From Devosia ureilytica (GTDB lineage Bacteria; Pseudomonadota; Alphaproteobacteria; Rhizobiales; Devosiaceae): a stretch of 64,000 bases of DNA. A program made the translations under genes and the position numbers. The DNA lies in the NCBI RefSeq assembly GCF_024273195.1, contig NZ_JAMZCU010000006.1, positions 62,001-126,000 on the forward strand. The letters run 5' to 3'. The notes under the pieces are model-generated. The model saw nothing but the letters and a program-made list of their open reading frames with translations. It made no database searches and was not told where the DNA came from. Below, piece after piece: positions 19,332 through 26,949 of this stretch (positions are counted from its first letter, which is position 1; each line of letters starts with the position of its first letter).

Positions 19332-19886
19332 ATGCGCATCGTCGCCGGAAAATTTCGCGGCAAGACCCTCACGTCGCCGTCGGACGATAGCATTCGCCCG
19401 ACGTCGGATCGGGCCCGCGAGTCGATGTTCAACATCCTTGGCTCGCGGCTAGGCCCGGTGCTTGTCGGCAAGCGGGTGCTCGATCTGTTTGCGGGGACGG
19501 GTGCACTGGGACTCGAAGCGCTATCGCGCGGCGCCGCCCATGTCACCTTTGTCGAAACCGGCGCCGAGGCCCGTGGCCTCATTCGCGATCATATCGAAGC
19601 CTTCGGCGCCGCCGGCATCACCAAGCTCCTGCGGCGCGATGCGACGGCTTTGGGGGCGCCAGGCAGCTTTGGCCAGTTCGATCTGATCTTCCTCGACCCA
19701 CCCTATAATCAGGGCCTGGGCGAGAAAGCGCTGACGGAACTGGCCGGAAATGGTTGGATCGCCCCTGGCGCCACCATCGTCTGGGAAGAGGCCGTGGACG
19801 CCGAAGTCACTGTCCCCGCAGGCTTTGAACTCGATGACACCAGGGAATATGGCGCTGCCGCAGTGCGCTTCCTGACCTTCGGCTGA
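19332..19886 (+). CDS. rsmD: 16S rRNA (guanine966-N2)-methyltransferase
   Basis: 184-residue SAM-dependent methyltransferase. The N-terminus MRIVAGKFRGKTL, the SAM site VLDLFAGTGALGLEAL (~residue 44) and the catalytic motif FLDPPYNQGLG (~117) are diagnostic. It acts on the 30S assembly intermediate. Coupled to the pseudouridine synthase gene, a common rRNA-modification pair in alphaproteobacteria. Converges with zur two bases away. Confidence 0.95.
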   Translation: MRIVAGKFRGKTLTSPSDDSIRPTSDRARESMFNILGSRLGPVLVGKRVLDLFAGTGALGLEALSRGAAHVTFVETGAEARGLIRDHIEAFGAAGITKLLRRDATALGAPGSFGQFDLIFLDPPYNQGLGEKALTELAGNGWIAPGATIVWEEAVDAEVTVPAGFELDDTREYGAAAVRFLTFG

Positions 19887-19888
19887 CG

Positions 19889-20302
19889 CTAGGCCGCCTT
19901 CAGACACTCAGCGCAGCGGCCGCGGATTTCCATTGTCGTGCGCTCGGTCTTGAACCCGGTCTCCCTGGCCCAATTGCCAAGGCGCTCCTCGATCACCGGG
20001 TCAGCGAATTCGTCCACCTTGCCGCAACCCTCGCATATGGCGAAGGCAATCAAGCCCTTGCGGTGGCAATGCTCGTCAGCGCAGGCGACGAAGGCATTGA
20101 GCGATTCCAGCCGGTGCGCCAGCCCGCGTTCCACCAGCTTGTCGAGCGCGCGGTAGATCTGTAGGGGCGCGCGCAACCCTTCGCTGCGCAGCAGATCGAG
20201 AATGTCATAGGCCGACAGCGGGGCAGGGGCATGGTTGAGGGCACCCAGCACCAATCCCTGGTTGCGCGTCAGGTCGGTCGGCATTGCATGGTCATGCGCC
20301 AT
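19889..20302 (-). CDS. zur: Zinc uptake repressor Zur (Fur family)
   Basis: 137 residues. A winged helix (LTRNQGLVLGALNHAPAPLS, APLQIYRALDKLVERGL) is followed by a dimer/metal domain with HCHRKGLIAFAICEGCGKV and a final CAEC, giving the CxxC pairs of the structural zinc site. The start at 20302 is chosen because AGGAG lies seven bases upstream. Its start overlaps the end of znuB, so it is the last gene of znuC-znuB-zur. It likely binds the two operators at 21988-22025 and autoregulates. Confidence 0.92.
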   Translation of the reverse strand: MAHDHAMPTDLTRNQGLVLGALNHAPAPLSAYDILDLLRSEGLRAPLQIYRALDKLVERGLAHRLESLNAFVACADEHCHRKGLIAFAICEGCGKVDEFADPVIEERLGNWARETGFKTERTTMEIRGRCAECLKAA

Positions 20303-21113
20303 TATGTTCTCTCCTGCCAAACAGCCGCGCGGTCGGTACGGCGAGCGACACAAGGAAAATCGCCAGCGCCATCACCACGATGGATGGTCCCGAAGCGGTA
20401 TCCCAGGTCCGCGACCCGAACAAGCCGCCGACCACGGCCACGCCGCCCAGTATCGCCGCGACCACCGCCATCATTTCCGGCGTGGCACTCAGGCGCCGTG
20501 CCGTCGCCGCCGGGATGATCAGCAGCGAGGTGATCAGCAATACACCCACCAGCTTCATGGCAATCGCAATGACGCTGGCCATCAACAGCATCAGGATGAT
20601 GCGGCTGACTTCAGGCCTCAATCCCTCGGCCTCGGCCAATTCAGGGCTGACGGTAGCCGCCAGCAGGGGCCGCCAGTTCAGCACCAGAATGGCAATGATC
20701 GCGACGCCACCACCATAGATGACCGCAATATCCTCAACCGAAACGGCCAGGATGTCTCCGAACAGGAACCCCATCAGGTCAATCCGCACCTGGGTCAGGA
20801 AGCCGACGATGACGAGGCCGACGGCGAGGCTCGAATGGCTGAGAATTCCGAGCAGCGCATCGGTGGACAGCGTGTTCTGCTTCTGCAGCAGCAACAGCGC
20901 CCCCGCCACCAGCGCCGCCACGGCAAATACGCCCAGCGTCATATTGACCGAAAGCAGGATTGAAAGTGCCACGCCAAGCAGTGCGGAATGGGCCATCGTG
21001 TCGCCGAAATAGGCCATGCGCCGCCACACCACGAAACAGCCCAGCGGCCCGGTGACAGCGGCCAGCCCGATGCCGGCAACAAGGGCGCGCGAGAAGAAGT
21101 CACCGAGCATCAT
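20292..21113 (-). CDS. znuB: Zinc ABC transporter permease
   Basis: About 273 residues with eight or more hydrophobic helices: FFSRALVAGIGLAAVTGPLG, the conserved WRRMAYFGDTMAHSALLGVA block and VVAAILGGVAVVGGLFGS. ABC-3 family inner-membrane channel for Zn. Start at the ATG pair 21113/21110, behind GGGGAG; longer starts would add a methionine/threonine-rich stretch that overlaps the znuC tail. Translationally coupled to znuC and zur. Confidence 0.93.
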   Translation of the reverse strand: MMLGDFFSRALVAGIGLAAVTGPLGCFVVWRRMAYFGDTMAHSALLGVALSILLSVNMTLGVFAVAALVAGALLLLQKQNTLSTDALLGILSHSSLAVGLVIVGFLTQVRIDLMGFLFGDILAVSVEDIAVIYGGGVAIIAILVLNWRPLLAATVSPELAEAEGLRPEVSRIILMLLMASVIAIAMKLVGVLLITSLLIIPAATARRLSATPEMMAVVAAILGGVAVVGGLFGSRTWDTASGPSIVVMALAIFLVSLAVPTARLFGRREHNGA

Positions 21114-21915
21114 GGTGCTCCCCATGTTCGTGATGGTGGTGCGCGTGCTCATGCCCATGCTCAGCCCCCACGACGCAGCCATCGTCATGATGCTCATGGT
21201 CATGGTGATGCTGGTAAAGCGCCAGGCCCGTCCCAGATCTGTCCCCGAACAGCCTTAGATATTCGGGGCTGGTCTTGACCGCATTGGGCGTGCCGCGACA
21301 GCACACATGGCCATTGAGGCAAATAACGGTATCGGTCTCAGCCATCACCACATGCAGGTCATGGCTGATCATCAAAATCCCCGCCTGCGTGGTGTCGCGG
21401 ATGCGCCGGATCAGCTCGTAAAGCGCCGCTTCGCCGGAAAAATCGACACCCTGTACTGGCTCGTCCAGCACCAGCAGGTCGGGCTTGCGGATCATCGCCC
21501 GGGCAAACAGCACGCGCTGGAATTCGCCGCCCGACAGCTCCTGCACGGCTGCATGGCGCAGCCGCGACGCGCCCACGGCGTCCAACGCAGCAGCGATTTC
21601 GTTGGTCCCATGCCGCCCGGTCAGCGTCATCAGCCGGTCCACGGTCAGCGGTAGCGTCCAGTCGATGGTGAGTTTTTGCGGCACATAGCCCACGGTCAGG
21701 CCCGGCTTGCGGGCGACCGTACCCATGCTGGGCTTGAGCACGCCGGTGACCATCTTGGCCGTGGTCGACTTGCCCGAACCATTGGGCCCGATCAGCGTCA
21801 CGATCTCGCCGCGCGCAATCGTCAGGTCCACGCCCTCAACCAGGGTCCGCCCACCATTGCGCACACCGGCCTGGGCCAGCGTGATCAGTGTTTCTCTGGG
21901 AGTTATTGCGTTCAT
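21100..21915 (-). CDS. znuC: Zinc ABC transporter ATP-binding protein with His-rich tail
   Basis: 271 residues. Walker A GPNGSGKST, signature LSGGEFQRVLFARA, Walker B LLVLDEPVQGVD and H-loop ILMISHDLHVV. The last ~40 residues are rich in His, Asp and Glu (YQHHHDHEHHDDG and later HEHAHHHHEHGEHHD), a likely zinc-binding or buffering tail on the cytosolic side. First gene of the minus-strand znuC-znuB-zur unit. Start at the ATG 21915, inside the frame open from 22083. Confidence 0.95.
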   Translation of the reverse strand: MNAITPRETLITLAQAGVRNGGRTLVEGVDLTIARGEIVTLIGPNGSGKSTTAKMVTGVLKPSMGTVARKPGLTVGYVPQKLTIDWTLPLTVDRLMTLTGRHGTNEIAAALDAVGASRLRHAAVQELSGGEFQRVLFARAMIRKPDLLVLDEPVQGVDFSGEAALYELIRRIRDTTQAGILMISHDLHVVMAETDTVICLNGHVCCRGTPNAVKTSPEYLRLFGDRSGTGLALYQHHHDHEHHDDGCVVGAEHGHEHAHHHHEHGEHHDAR

Positions 21916-21987
21916 CTGCGCCTCATGCAGGGCTGGTCGCTTAGGCACTGTCGCCCGTTCACGACCCCTCTTGACGGCAATCAATAC

Positions 21988-22000
21988 GTTATAGCATAAC
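21988..22000. promoter_or_regulatory. Zur operator 1
   Basis: Palindrome GTTAT-AGC-ATAAC in the 128-base gap between divergent znuC and znuA. It fits the AT-rich inverted-repeat form of alphaproteobacterial Zur boxes. Confidence 0.75.
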
Positions 22001-22012
22001 ATCGCCGCAAGC

Positions 22013-22025
22013 GTAATAACATAAC
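22013..22025. promoter_or_regulatory. Zur operator 2
   Basis: GTAAT-AAC-ATAAC, one mismatch from a perfect inverted repeat, 25 bases from operator 1 and 18 bases before the znuA start. Two sites suggest one controls each divergent promoter. Confidence 0.65.
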
Positions 22026-22043
22026 ATATCACAAGGCCGCGCC

Positions 22044-22997
22044 ATGATCCGATCTGCTCTCCCACTCGCTGTCCTGAGCTCAATCCTGCTCACCAGCGCC
22101 GCGCTGGCTGCGCCCAGCGTCGTGGCCTCGACCAAGCCGATCCAATCGCTGGTTGCCGCCGTCATGGGTGACACCGGCACGCCGACGCTGATCGTAAAGG
22201 GTGCAGCCTCCCCGCACACCTATTCGCTCCGCCCCTCCGACGCCGCTGCGCTCGAAAGCGCCGACATCGTCTTCTGGACCGGCCATGGCCTCGAACTGTT
22301 CCTGGCCGAAGCGCTCGAGACCTTGAGCACAAGGGCGCAGGTGGTCGAACTGGCCGAGACCCCCGGCATTACCCTCTTGCCGTTGCGCGAAGGCGGCGCC
22401 TTTGAGGCGCATGAGCATGAAGACGAAGACCATGCTCACGAGGATGAGCACGAACATGAGGATGAGCACGATCACGCAGAGGCCGATGGCGACATGCACT
22501 TCTGGCTCGATCCCCAAAACGCCAGCCTGATGGTCACCCATATCGCGGCAACACTGGCCGCCGCCGATCCCGAAAACGCCGCCATTTATGCGTCCAATGC
22601 CGAGGCAGAACTGGCCCGCCTCACCGCGCTCGAGGCCGAACTGACGGCAACCCTGGCGCCTGTCGCGGCAAGCCCCTTCATCGTCTTCCACGATGCCTAC
22701 CAGTATTTTGAAGCCCGCTTTGGCCTCACCGTCGCGGGCACTGTCACCGTCTCGCCCGAAACCATGCCCGGCGCGGCCCGCATCGACGCGCTGCGTGCCA
22801 AGGTCAGCGAATTGGGCGCCACCTGCGTCTTCGCTGAGCCCAATTTTGAGCCTGCCATTGTCCGCACCATCGTCGAAGGGACCGACGCAGAGGCCGGTAC
22901 GCTCGACCCCGAAGGTGCCTCCCTCACCGAAGGCCCCGATCTTTACGGGGAACTCCTGCGCAGTCTGGCGAGTGGTCTGGTCGAGTGTCTCGGCTGA
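22044..22997 (+). CDS. znuA: Zinc ABC transporter substrate-binding protein
   Basis: 317 residues. Sec signal peptide (LAVLSSILLTSAALAAPS), then a cluster A-I solute-binding fold with ligand histidines in GAASPHTYSLRPS, MHFWLDPQNAS and FIVFHDAYQYFE. The acidic/His loop at ~125-150 (EAHEHEDEDHAHEDEHEHE) is the typical flexible zinc loop of ZnuA. Periplasmic. Divergent from znuC. Confidence 0.95.
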   Translation: MIRSALPLAVLSSILLTSAALAAPSVVASTKPIQSLVAAVMGDTGTPTLIVKGAASPHTYSLRPSDAAALESADIVFWTGHGLELFLAEALETLSTRAQVVELAETPGITLLPLREGGAFEAHEHEDEDHAHEDEHEHEDEHDHAEADGDMHFWLDPQNASLMVTHIAATLAAADPENAAIYASNAEAELARLTALEAELTATLAPVAASPFIVFHDAYQYFEARFGLTVAGTVTVSPETMPGAARIDALRAKVSELGATCVFAEPNFEPAIVRTIVEGTDAEAGTLDPEGASLTEGPDLYGELLRSLASGLVECLG

Positions 22998-23000
22998 CCG

Positions 23001-23357
23001 CTATTTCAGCGGTCCCTTGAAGATGAAGAAGGCACCAAGCCCGATCAGGGCGAAGCCAACACCATGGTTCCAGGTGAACTTCTCGCCCAGGTAGAGCACG
23101 GCAAAGAGCGCAAAGACCGAGAGGGAGATCACCTCCTGAATGGTCTTGAGCTCGGCGCCTGAATAGACGCCATAGCCGATGCGGTTGGCGGGCACCGCCA
23201 GCCAATACTCGAAAAAGGCGATACCCCAGCTCACCAGCACCACCACCCACAGCGCTGCGCCGGGGAATTTGAGGTGCCCGTACCAGGCAAATGTCATGAA
23301 AAGATTGGAGGCAATCAGCAGCCCGATGGGGGCCAGGGTGGCAAGGTTGAAACCCAA
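23001..23357 (-). CDS. DMT family protein, DUF486
   Basis: 118-residue inner-membrane protein with four hydrophobic helices and the DUF486 features FMTFAWYGHLKF, FFEYWLAVPANRIGY and ELKTIQEVISLSVFA. Starts with TTG at 23357 behind AGGTGA. Substrate unknown. Tail-to-tail with znuA, three bases apart, with no evidence that it is zinc-related. Confidence 0.85.
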   Translation of the reverse strand: MGFNLATLAPIGLLIASNLFMTFAWYGHLKFPGAALWVVVLVSWGIAFFEYWLAVPANRIGYGVYSGAELKTIQEVISLSVFALFAVLYLGEKFTWNHGVGFALIGLGAFFIFKGPLK

Positions 23358-23443
23358 TTATTCACCTGAAGGGATAGCGAATCGGCCCGCAACGGGGCCG
23401 CTTCCGTCTATCTCCTCCCGCGCCTGGGCGCTGGCAAGCGCGA

Positions 23444-23698
23444 TCAGCGCAGATGCTTGGTGGGCTGCTCGAGCGAGAAGATGTCGTCGCTGAGCGTGTC
23501 GATCTGTTTGCGCACCAGCGCCTGCGCGTCATAAAGCCCGCGATTGTAAAAATAGGCGCCCATCTTCTCGGCAAAAAAGGCCATCAGCATTTCCGCCGGT
23601 ATGGCGCCGATGGACTGATCCAGCTCCTCGCGGAAATAATCCTGAATTTCCCCGACGATGGCCTTGGTTTCCTCACGGTCGAATTTGATCGGCTTCAT
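23444..23698 (-). CDS. DUF2164 family protein
   Basis: 84 residues: KFDREETKAIVGEIQDYFRE, then EELDQSIGAIPAEMLMAFFA and FYNRGLYDAQALV. This conserved pattern defines DUF2164, a small cytosolic family of unknown function. AAGGAG lies nine bases before the ATG. Confidence 0.85.
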   Translation of the reverse strand: MKPIKFDREETKAIVGEIQDYFREELDQSIGAIPAEMLMAFFAEKMGAYFYNRGLYDAQALVRKQIDTLSDDIFSLEQPTKHLR

Positions 23699-23794
23699 GG
23701 GCAGTGCTCCTTCATCGCGGGTTCATAAGCTGAGTCGCTTCTTGTGCTGCAAGTCCTGCTACGCCACTCTGGCGTCGCTCGAGGAGAAAGCGCC

Positions 23795-24394
23795 ATGCGA
23801 ACCCGTCTGCTTCTGCTGCCCTTGTGTGCTCTTGCGGGGCCGGCCCTCGCCGAAGACATTGCCTGTGAGGGCGCCTTTGCCATCGACAGTTCCGAGGCGC
23901 GGCTGATCGAAATGTATGGCGCCGACAATGTCCGCACAGAAATCGTTCCGGGGCCTGAAGGCACCGAGATGTTGGCCACTCTGGTCTTTCCCGATAGCCC
24001 CAAGCGCAAGCTGATGTTCGTCTGGTGGGATGAGGACAAGCGCCGGGACCCAAGCTTCATCGAACTCACCGCCAAGATGGTCGCGCCGGGCGGCCTTCGG
24101 ATCGGCTTGACGGTGGCCGAGGTGGAAGCCCTCAACGGCGAACCGTTCACGCTTCTGGGCTTTGGCTGGGACTATGGCGGCGCTGCCGGCTTTCAGTCGG
24201 GCAATCTCGCCGACCTGCCGGGCGGTTGCGTCGTCTCGCTCACCTTCTCGCCGCCCGACTATCCAGTCGGCGATGACGTCGATTCCATCATGGGCGATGT
24301 TGAAGTGTCCTCCTCCAATCCGCTGCTGGCGCAGGTGGGAGCCCGGGTCGAGTCAGTGGCCATTGGCTATCCCCATCCCGATTTCCGCGATTGA
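23795..24394 (+). CDS. Secreted hypothetical protein
   Basis: 199 residues with a clear signal peptide (MRTRLLLLPLCALAGPALAE) and cleavage after ALA. The mature part includes a Cys pair (DIACEGAF, GGCVVSLTF) that may form a disulfide, and EMYGADNVRTE-like motifs (IEMYGADNVRTE at ~40). The ATG at 23795 follows GAGGAG, so the longer frame from 23744 is rejected. Function unknown. Its stop is just before the cobalamin riboswitch. Confidence 0.75.
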   Translation: MRTRLLLLPLCALAGPALAEDIACEGAFAIDSSEARLIEMYGADNVRTEIVPGPEGTEMLATLVFPDSPKRKLMFVWWDEDKRRDPSFIELTAKMVAPGGLRIGLTVAEVEALNGEPFTLLGFGWDYGGAAGFQSGNLADLPGGCVVSLTFSPPDYPVGDDVDSIMGDVEVSSSNPLLAQVGARVESVAIGYPHPDFRD

Positions 24395-24429
24395 CCCGAC
24401 TGCCCCCAAGGGCGTAATCCTGATCGGGC

Positions 24430-24665
24430 AAATGGTTCCCCGCGCGCGAATGCGCAAAGGGATCAAAAGGGAACACGGTGCGGCGTACCCATCAGGGACC
24501 AAAACCGTGGCTGCCCCCGCAACTGTAAGCGGTGGGCGCTCTCATATGCCACTGGTCGACAGGCATCGACCCGAAAAGCGCGACGCGGTTTTCGGATAAG
24601 TCGATGCTCAAGAGAGGCCGGGAAGGCGAGGGCGCTGTATTCACCGCGAGCCAGGAGACCTGCCA
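24430..24665 (+). promoter_or_regulatory. Cobalamin riboswitch upstream of cbtB
   Basis: Classic AdoCbl aptamer landmarks in order: GGTTCCC (24432), AAAAGGGAACACGGTGCGGC, GGCTGCCCCCGCAACTGTAA and the B12 box GCCAGGAGACCTGCC ending at 24664. About 70 bases follow before cbtB. They contain the small hairpins GGACC-gaaaa-GGTCC and CCGTGCACGG, the latter next to the ribosome site, which suggests translational control. It should repress cbtB-cbtA-cobW-cobN-cobO when cobalamin is plentiful. Confidence 0.95.
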
Positions 24666-24734
24666 ATTGCCCTGAGCAATCAGGATAGCCGGACCGAAAA
24701 GGTCCATGTCTGTTCCGTGCACGGAGGGTGCCAC

Positions 24735-24917
24735 ATGAATACCACTGCCGTTACCTCTGGTCTTTCTTCTCTTTCCCTGTCCCAGCGTTTCATCGCTGGT
24801 GTGCTGGCGCTCATGCTGGGCATGACCCTTCTGGTTGGCACTGGCTTTGCCGGTGATTACCGCCTGCACAATGGTGCGCATGACACGCGCCACGCCATGG
24901 GGTTCCCCTGCCACTAA
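24735..24917 (+). CDS. cbtB: Cobalt transporter subunit CbtB
   Basis: 60-residue single-pass membrane protein: FIAGVLALMLGMTLLVGTGF is the helix and the C-terminus carries the metal-binding HNGAHDTRHAMGFPCH. CbtB works with CbtA in B12-regulated cobalt uptake. The ATG at 24735 follows GGAGGG. First gene under the riboswitch. Confidence 0.92.
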   Translation: MNTTAVTSGLSSLSLSQRFIAGVLALMLGMTLLVGTGFAGDYRLHNGAHDTRHAMGFPCH

Positions 24918-24986
24918 GGCAGACATTTCACCGCGCCATGGCCCAAAGCAGCGGCGCGTGAATTCGCGGAAAAGAAGAGAACAAAC

Positions 24987-25730
24987 GTGTTTCGCAATCT
25001 GTTTTTTGCTGCGCTGGTCGCAGCTCTTTGTGCTGGCTTGGCCACATCCATATTCCAGGCCTGGCGGGTCACCCCGCTGATTTTTGCCGCCGAGGCCTTC
25101 GAGGGCGACGGAAACGCGCATAGCCATGCCCAGGACACACCCGAACATAGCCATGATGAGGCGGCAACCACCGCCGATTCCCATGACGAGGACGAATGGA
25201 TGCCGCAGGACGGCCTTGAGCGCACGGCCTATACGGTCCTTGCCAATCTGCTGATGGCCGCCGGCTACGCGCTGATCATTGGCGCCGTCTCTGTGCTGTT
25301 CAACCTGCCGATCACCTTTGCCAATGGCCTGCTCTGGGGCCTGGGCGGGTTTGCCGCTTTCTCGCTGGCGCCAGCTCTCGGTCTGCCGCCGGGCCTGCCC
25401 GGCATGCCGGTAGCAGAAACACTGGCGCGGCAAATCTGGTGGGCCGGTGCGGCGTTGTCGACCGGCGCAGCCTTTGTGCTGGTCGCCAAGCAACGGGCTG
25501 CCTGGGCACTGGCTGCTGCAATTGCACTGGTCATCATCCCGCAGCTCGTCGCCACTCCGGTTGTGCCGGACGAGGCCTCGGGGGTTCCGGCAGGTCTGGC
25601 TGCCGCATTCACCGCCGCCGTCCTCTATAATGGCGCCCTGTTCTGGGTCATTCTCGGCCTCGCCTTCGGCCGCATGGCCGACTACCTCGCCTCACGACCT
25701 GTCACTCTTGCCAATGGAGCCAAGGCATGA
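24987..25730 (+). CDS. cbtA: Cobalt transporter subunit CbtA
   Basis: 247-residue inner-membrane protein with about six helices. A His/Asp/Glu-rich loop after helix 1 (NAHSHAQDTPEHSHDEA, ADSHDEDE) probably captures cobalt. GTG start at 24987. The final residues overlap the cobW start (ATGA). Family members are found under B12 riboswitches beside cbtB, as here. Confidence 0.92.
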   Translation: MFRNLFFAALVAALCAGLATSIFQAWRVTPLIFAAEAFEGDGNAHSHAQDTPEHSHDEAATTADSHDEDEWMPQDGLERTAYTVLANLLMAAGYALIIGAVSVLFNLPITFANGLLWGLGGFAAFSLAPALGLPPGLPGMPVAETLARQIWWAGAALSTGAAFVLVAKQRAAWALAAAIALVIIPQLVATPVVPDEASGVPAGLAAAFTAAVLYNGALFWVILGLAFGRMADYLASRPVTLANGAKA

Positions 25731-26785
25731 CCGCCAAGATCCCGACCACCGTCATCACCGGCTTTCTGGGCGCGGGCAAGACCACGCTTGTCCGCCACAT
25801 GCTGGCCCATGCGCCCAAGGGCAAGCGCATCGCCCTGATCATCAACGAATTTGGCGATCTGGGCGTCGACAAGGACATCCTTGCAGGTTGCGGCGACGAG
25901 ACCTGCCGCGAAGAGGATATGGTCGAACTCTCCAATGGCTGCATCTGCTGCACGGTGGCCGATGAATTCATCCCCACCATGCAGGCGCTGCTGGCCCGCG
26001 ATGAAAAGTTCGACCACATCGTCATCGAAACCTCCGGCCTGGCTCTGCCGCAGCCGCTTATCCGTGCCTTCAACTGGCCCGAAATCAAGGCTCAGGTCAC
26101 CATCGATGGTGTCGTCACCGTGGCCGATGCCGCGGCCTTGGCTGAAGGCCGGTTCGCCAGCGATGAAGCCGCCGTCGACGCGCAGCGGCGTCAGGATGAA
26201 ATGCTCGACCACGAAACGCCGCTGGGCGAACTCTTCGAGGATCAGCTTTCGGCCGCCGACATGGTGATCATCAACAAGACTGACCTTGTCGACCCTGCAA
26301 TGCTCGACATTGTCGAGAAGAACATCCGTGCCGAGCTGCGTCCCGGCGTCGGCATCGTCCGCGCCGCCAACGGCCATGTCGATATCACCGCGCTCCTGGG
26401 CATGGGCATGTCCTCCGAGGACGATATTACCAATCGTCCCAGCCACCACGAGCTGGAGCATGGCGGCGAAACCCACGAACACGACGACTTCGACAGCTTT
26501 TCGCTGACGCTGCCGTCCATCCAGGGCAAGGATCATCTGCTGGCCATCATCGAGGCGACCATCAAATCTCACGACATCCTGCGTTTGAAAGGCTTTGCCG
26601 CCGTCCCCGGCACCGCCGCACGTCTGGCCATCCAGGCCGTCGGCCCGCGCGTCACCGCCTATTTTGACCGCCCCTGGAAGGACGGCGAAGTCCGCCAGAC
26701 CGCGCTGGTCGTCATTGGCGAACAGCCGCTCGATCGGGCCGCGATCACTGCAAGCCTGCGCCGCGCTGAAGCGCTCGCGGCATAG
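25727..26785 (+). CDS. cobW: CobW-type GTPase, cobalt metallochaperone
   Basis: 352 residues of the COG0523 G3E GTPases. Walker A GFLGAGKTTLVRHML, the metal site SNGCICCTVADEF (CxCC), base motif NKTDLV and a His-rich stretch HHELEHGGETHEHDDFD before the C-terminal domain. Thought to deliver cobalt to the CobNST chelatase. Overlaps cbtA by four bases; followed by a repeat element and cobN. A zinc-handling COG0523 role is less likely given this context. Confidence 0.93.
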   Translation: MTAKIPTTVITGFLGAGKTTLVRHMLAHAPKGKRIALIINEFGDLGVDKDILAGCGDETCREEDMVELSNGCICCTVADEFIPTMQALLARDEKFDHIVIETSGLALPQPLIRAFNWPEIKAQVTIDGVVTVADAAALAEGRFASDEAAVDAQRRQDEMLDHETPLGELFEDQLSAADMVIINKTDLVDPAMLDIVEKNIRAELRPGVGIVRAANGHVDITALLGMGMSSEDDITNRPSHHELEHGGETHEHDDFDSFSLTLPSIQGKDHLLAIIEATIKSHDILRLKGFAAVPGTAARLAIQAVGPRVTAYFDRPWKDGEVRQTALVVIGEQPLDRAAITASLRRAEALAA

Positions 26786-26810
26786 CTATGCATTGGGATC
26801 GTGGCCCCAC

Positions 26811-26920
26811 CCCACCCTCATTCCCTCCCCATCAAGGGGAGGGAGGCGCAGAGCCGAGGCACCACTGTTCATCGTCTCCCTCCCCCTTGTGGGGAGGGAT
26901 CAAGGGTGGGGGAGCCGGCG
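26811..26920. repeat. Two-hairpin repeat upstream of cobN
   Basis: Contains CCCTCCCC-atcaa-GGGGAGGG and CTCCCTCCCCCttgtGGGGAGG, then GATCAAGGGTGGGGG. A closely similar ~107-base copy lies at 34930-35036 between cobK and cobA. Fills most of the gap between cobW and cobN. Confidence 0.8.
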
Positions 26921-26949
26921 GTGTCACAAACACCAAGGCTAGTGGCTGA

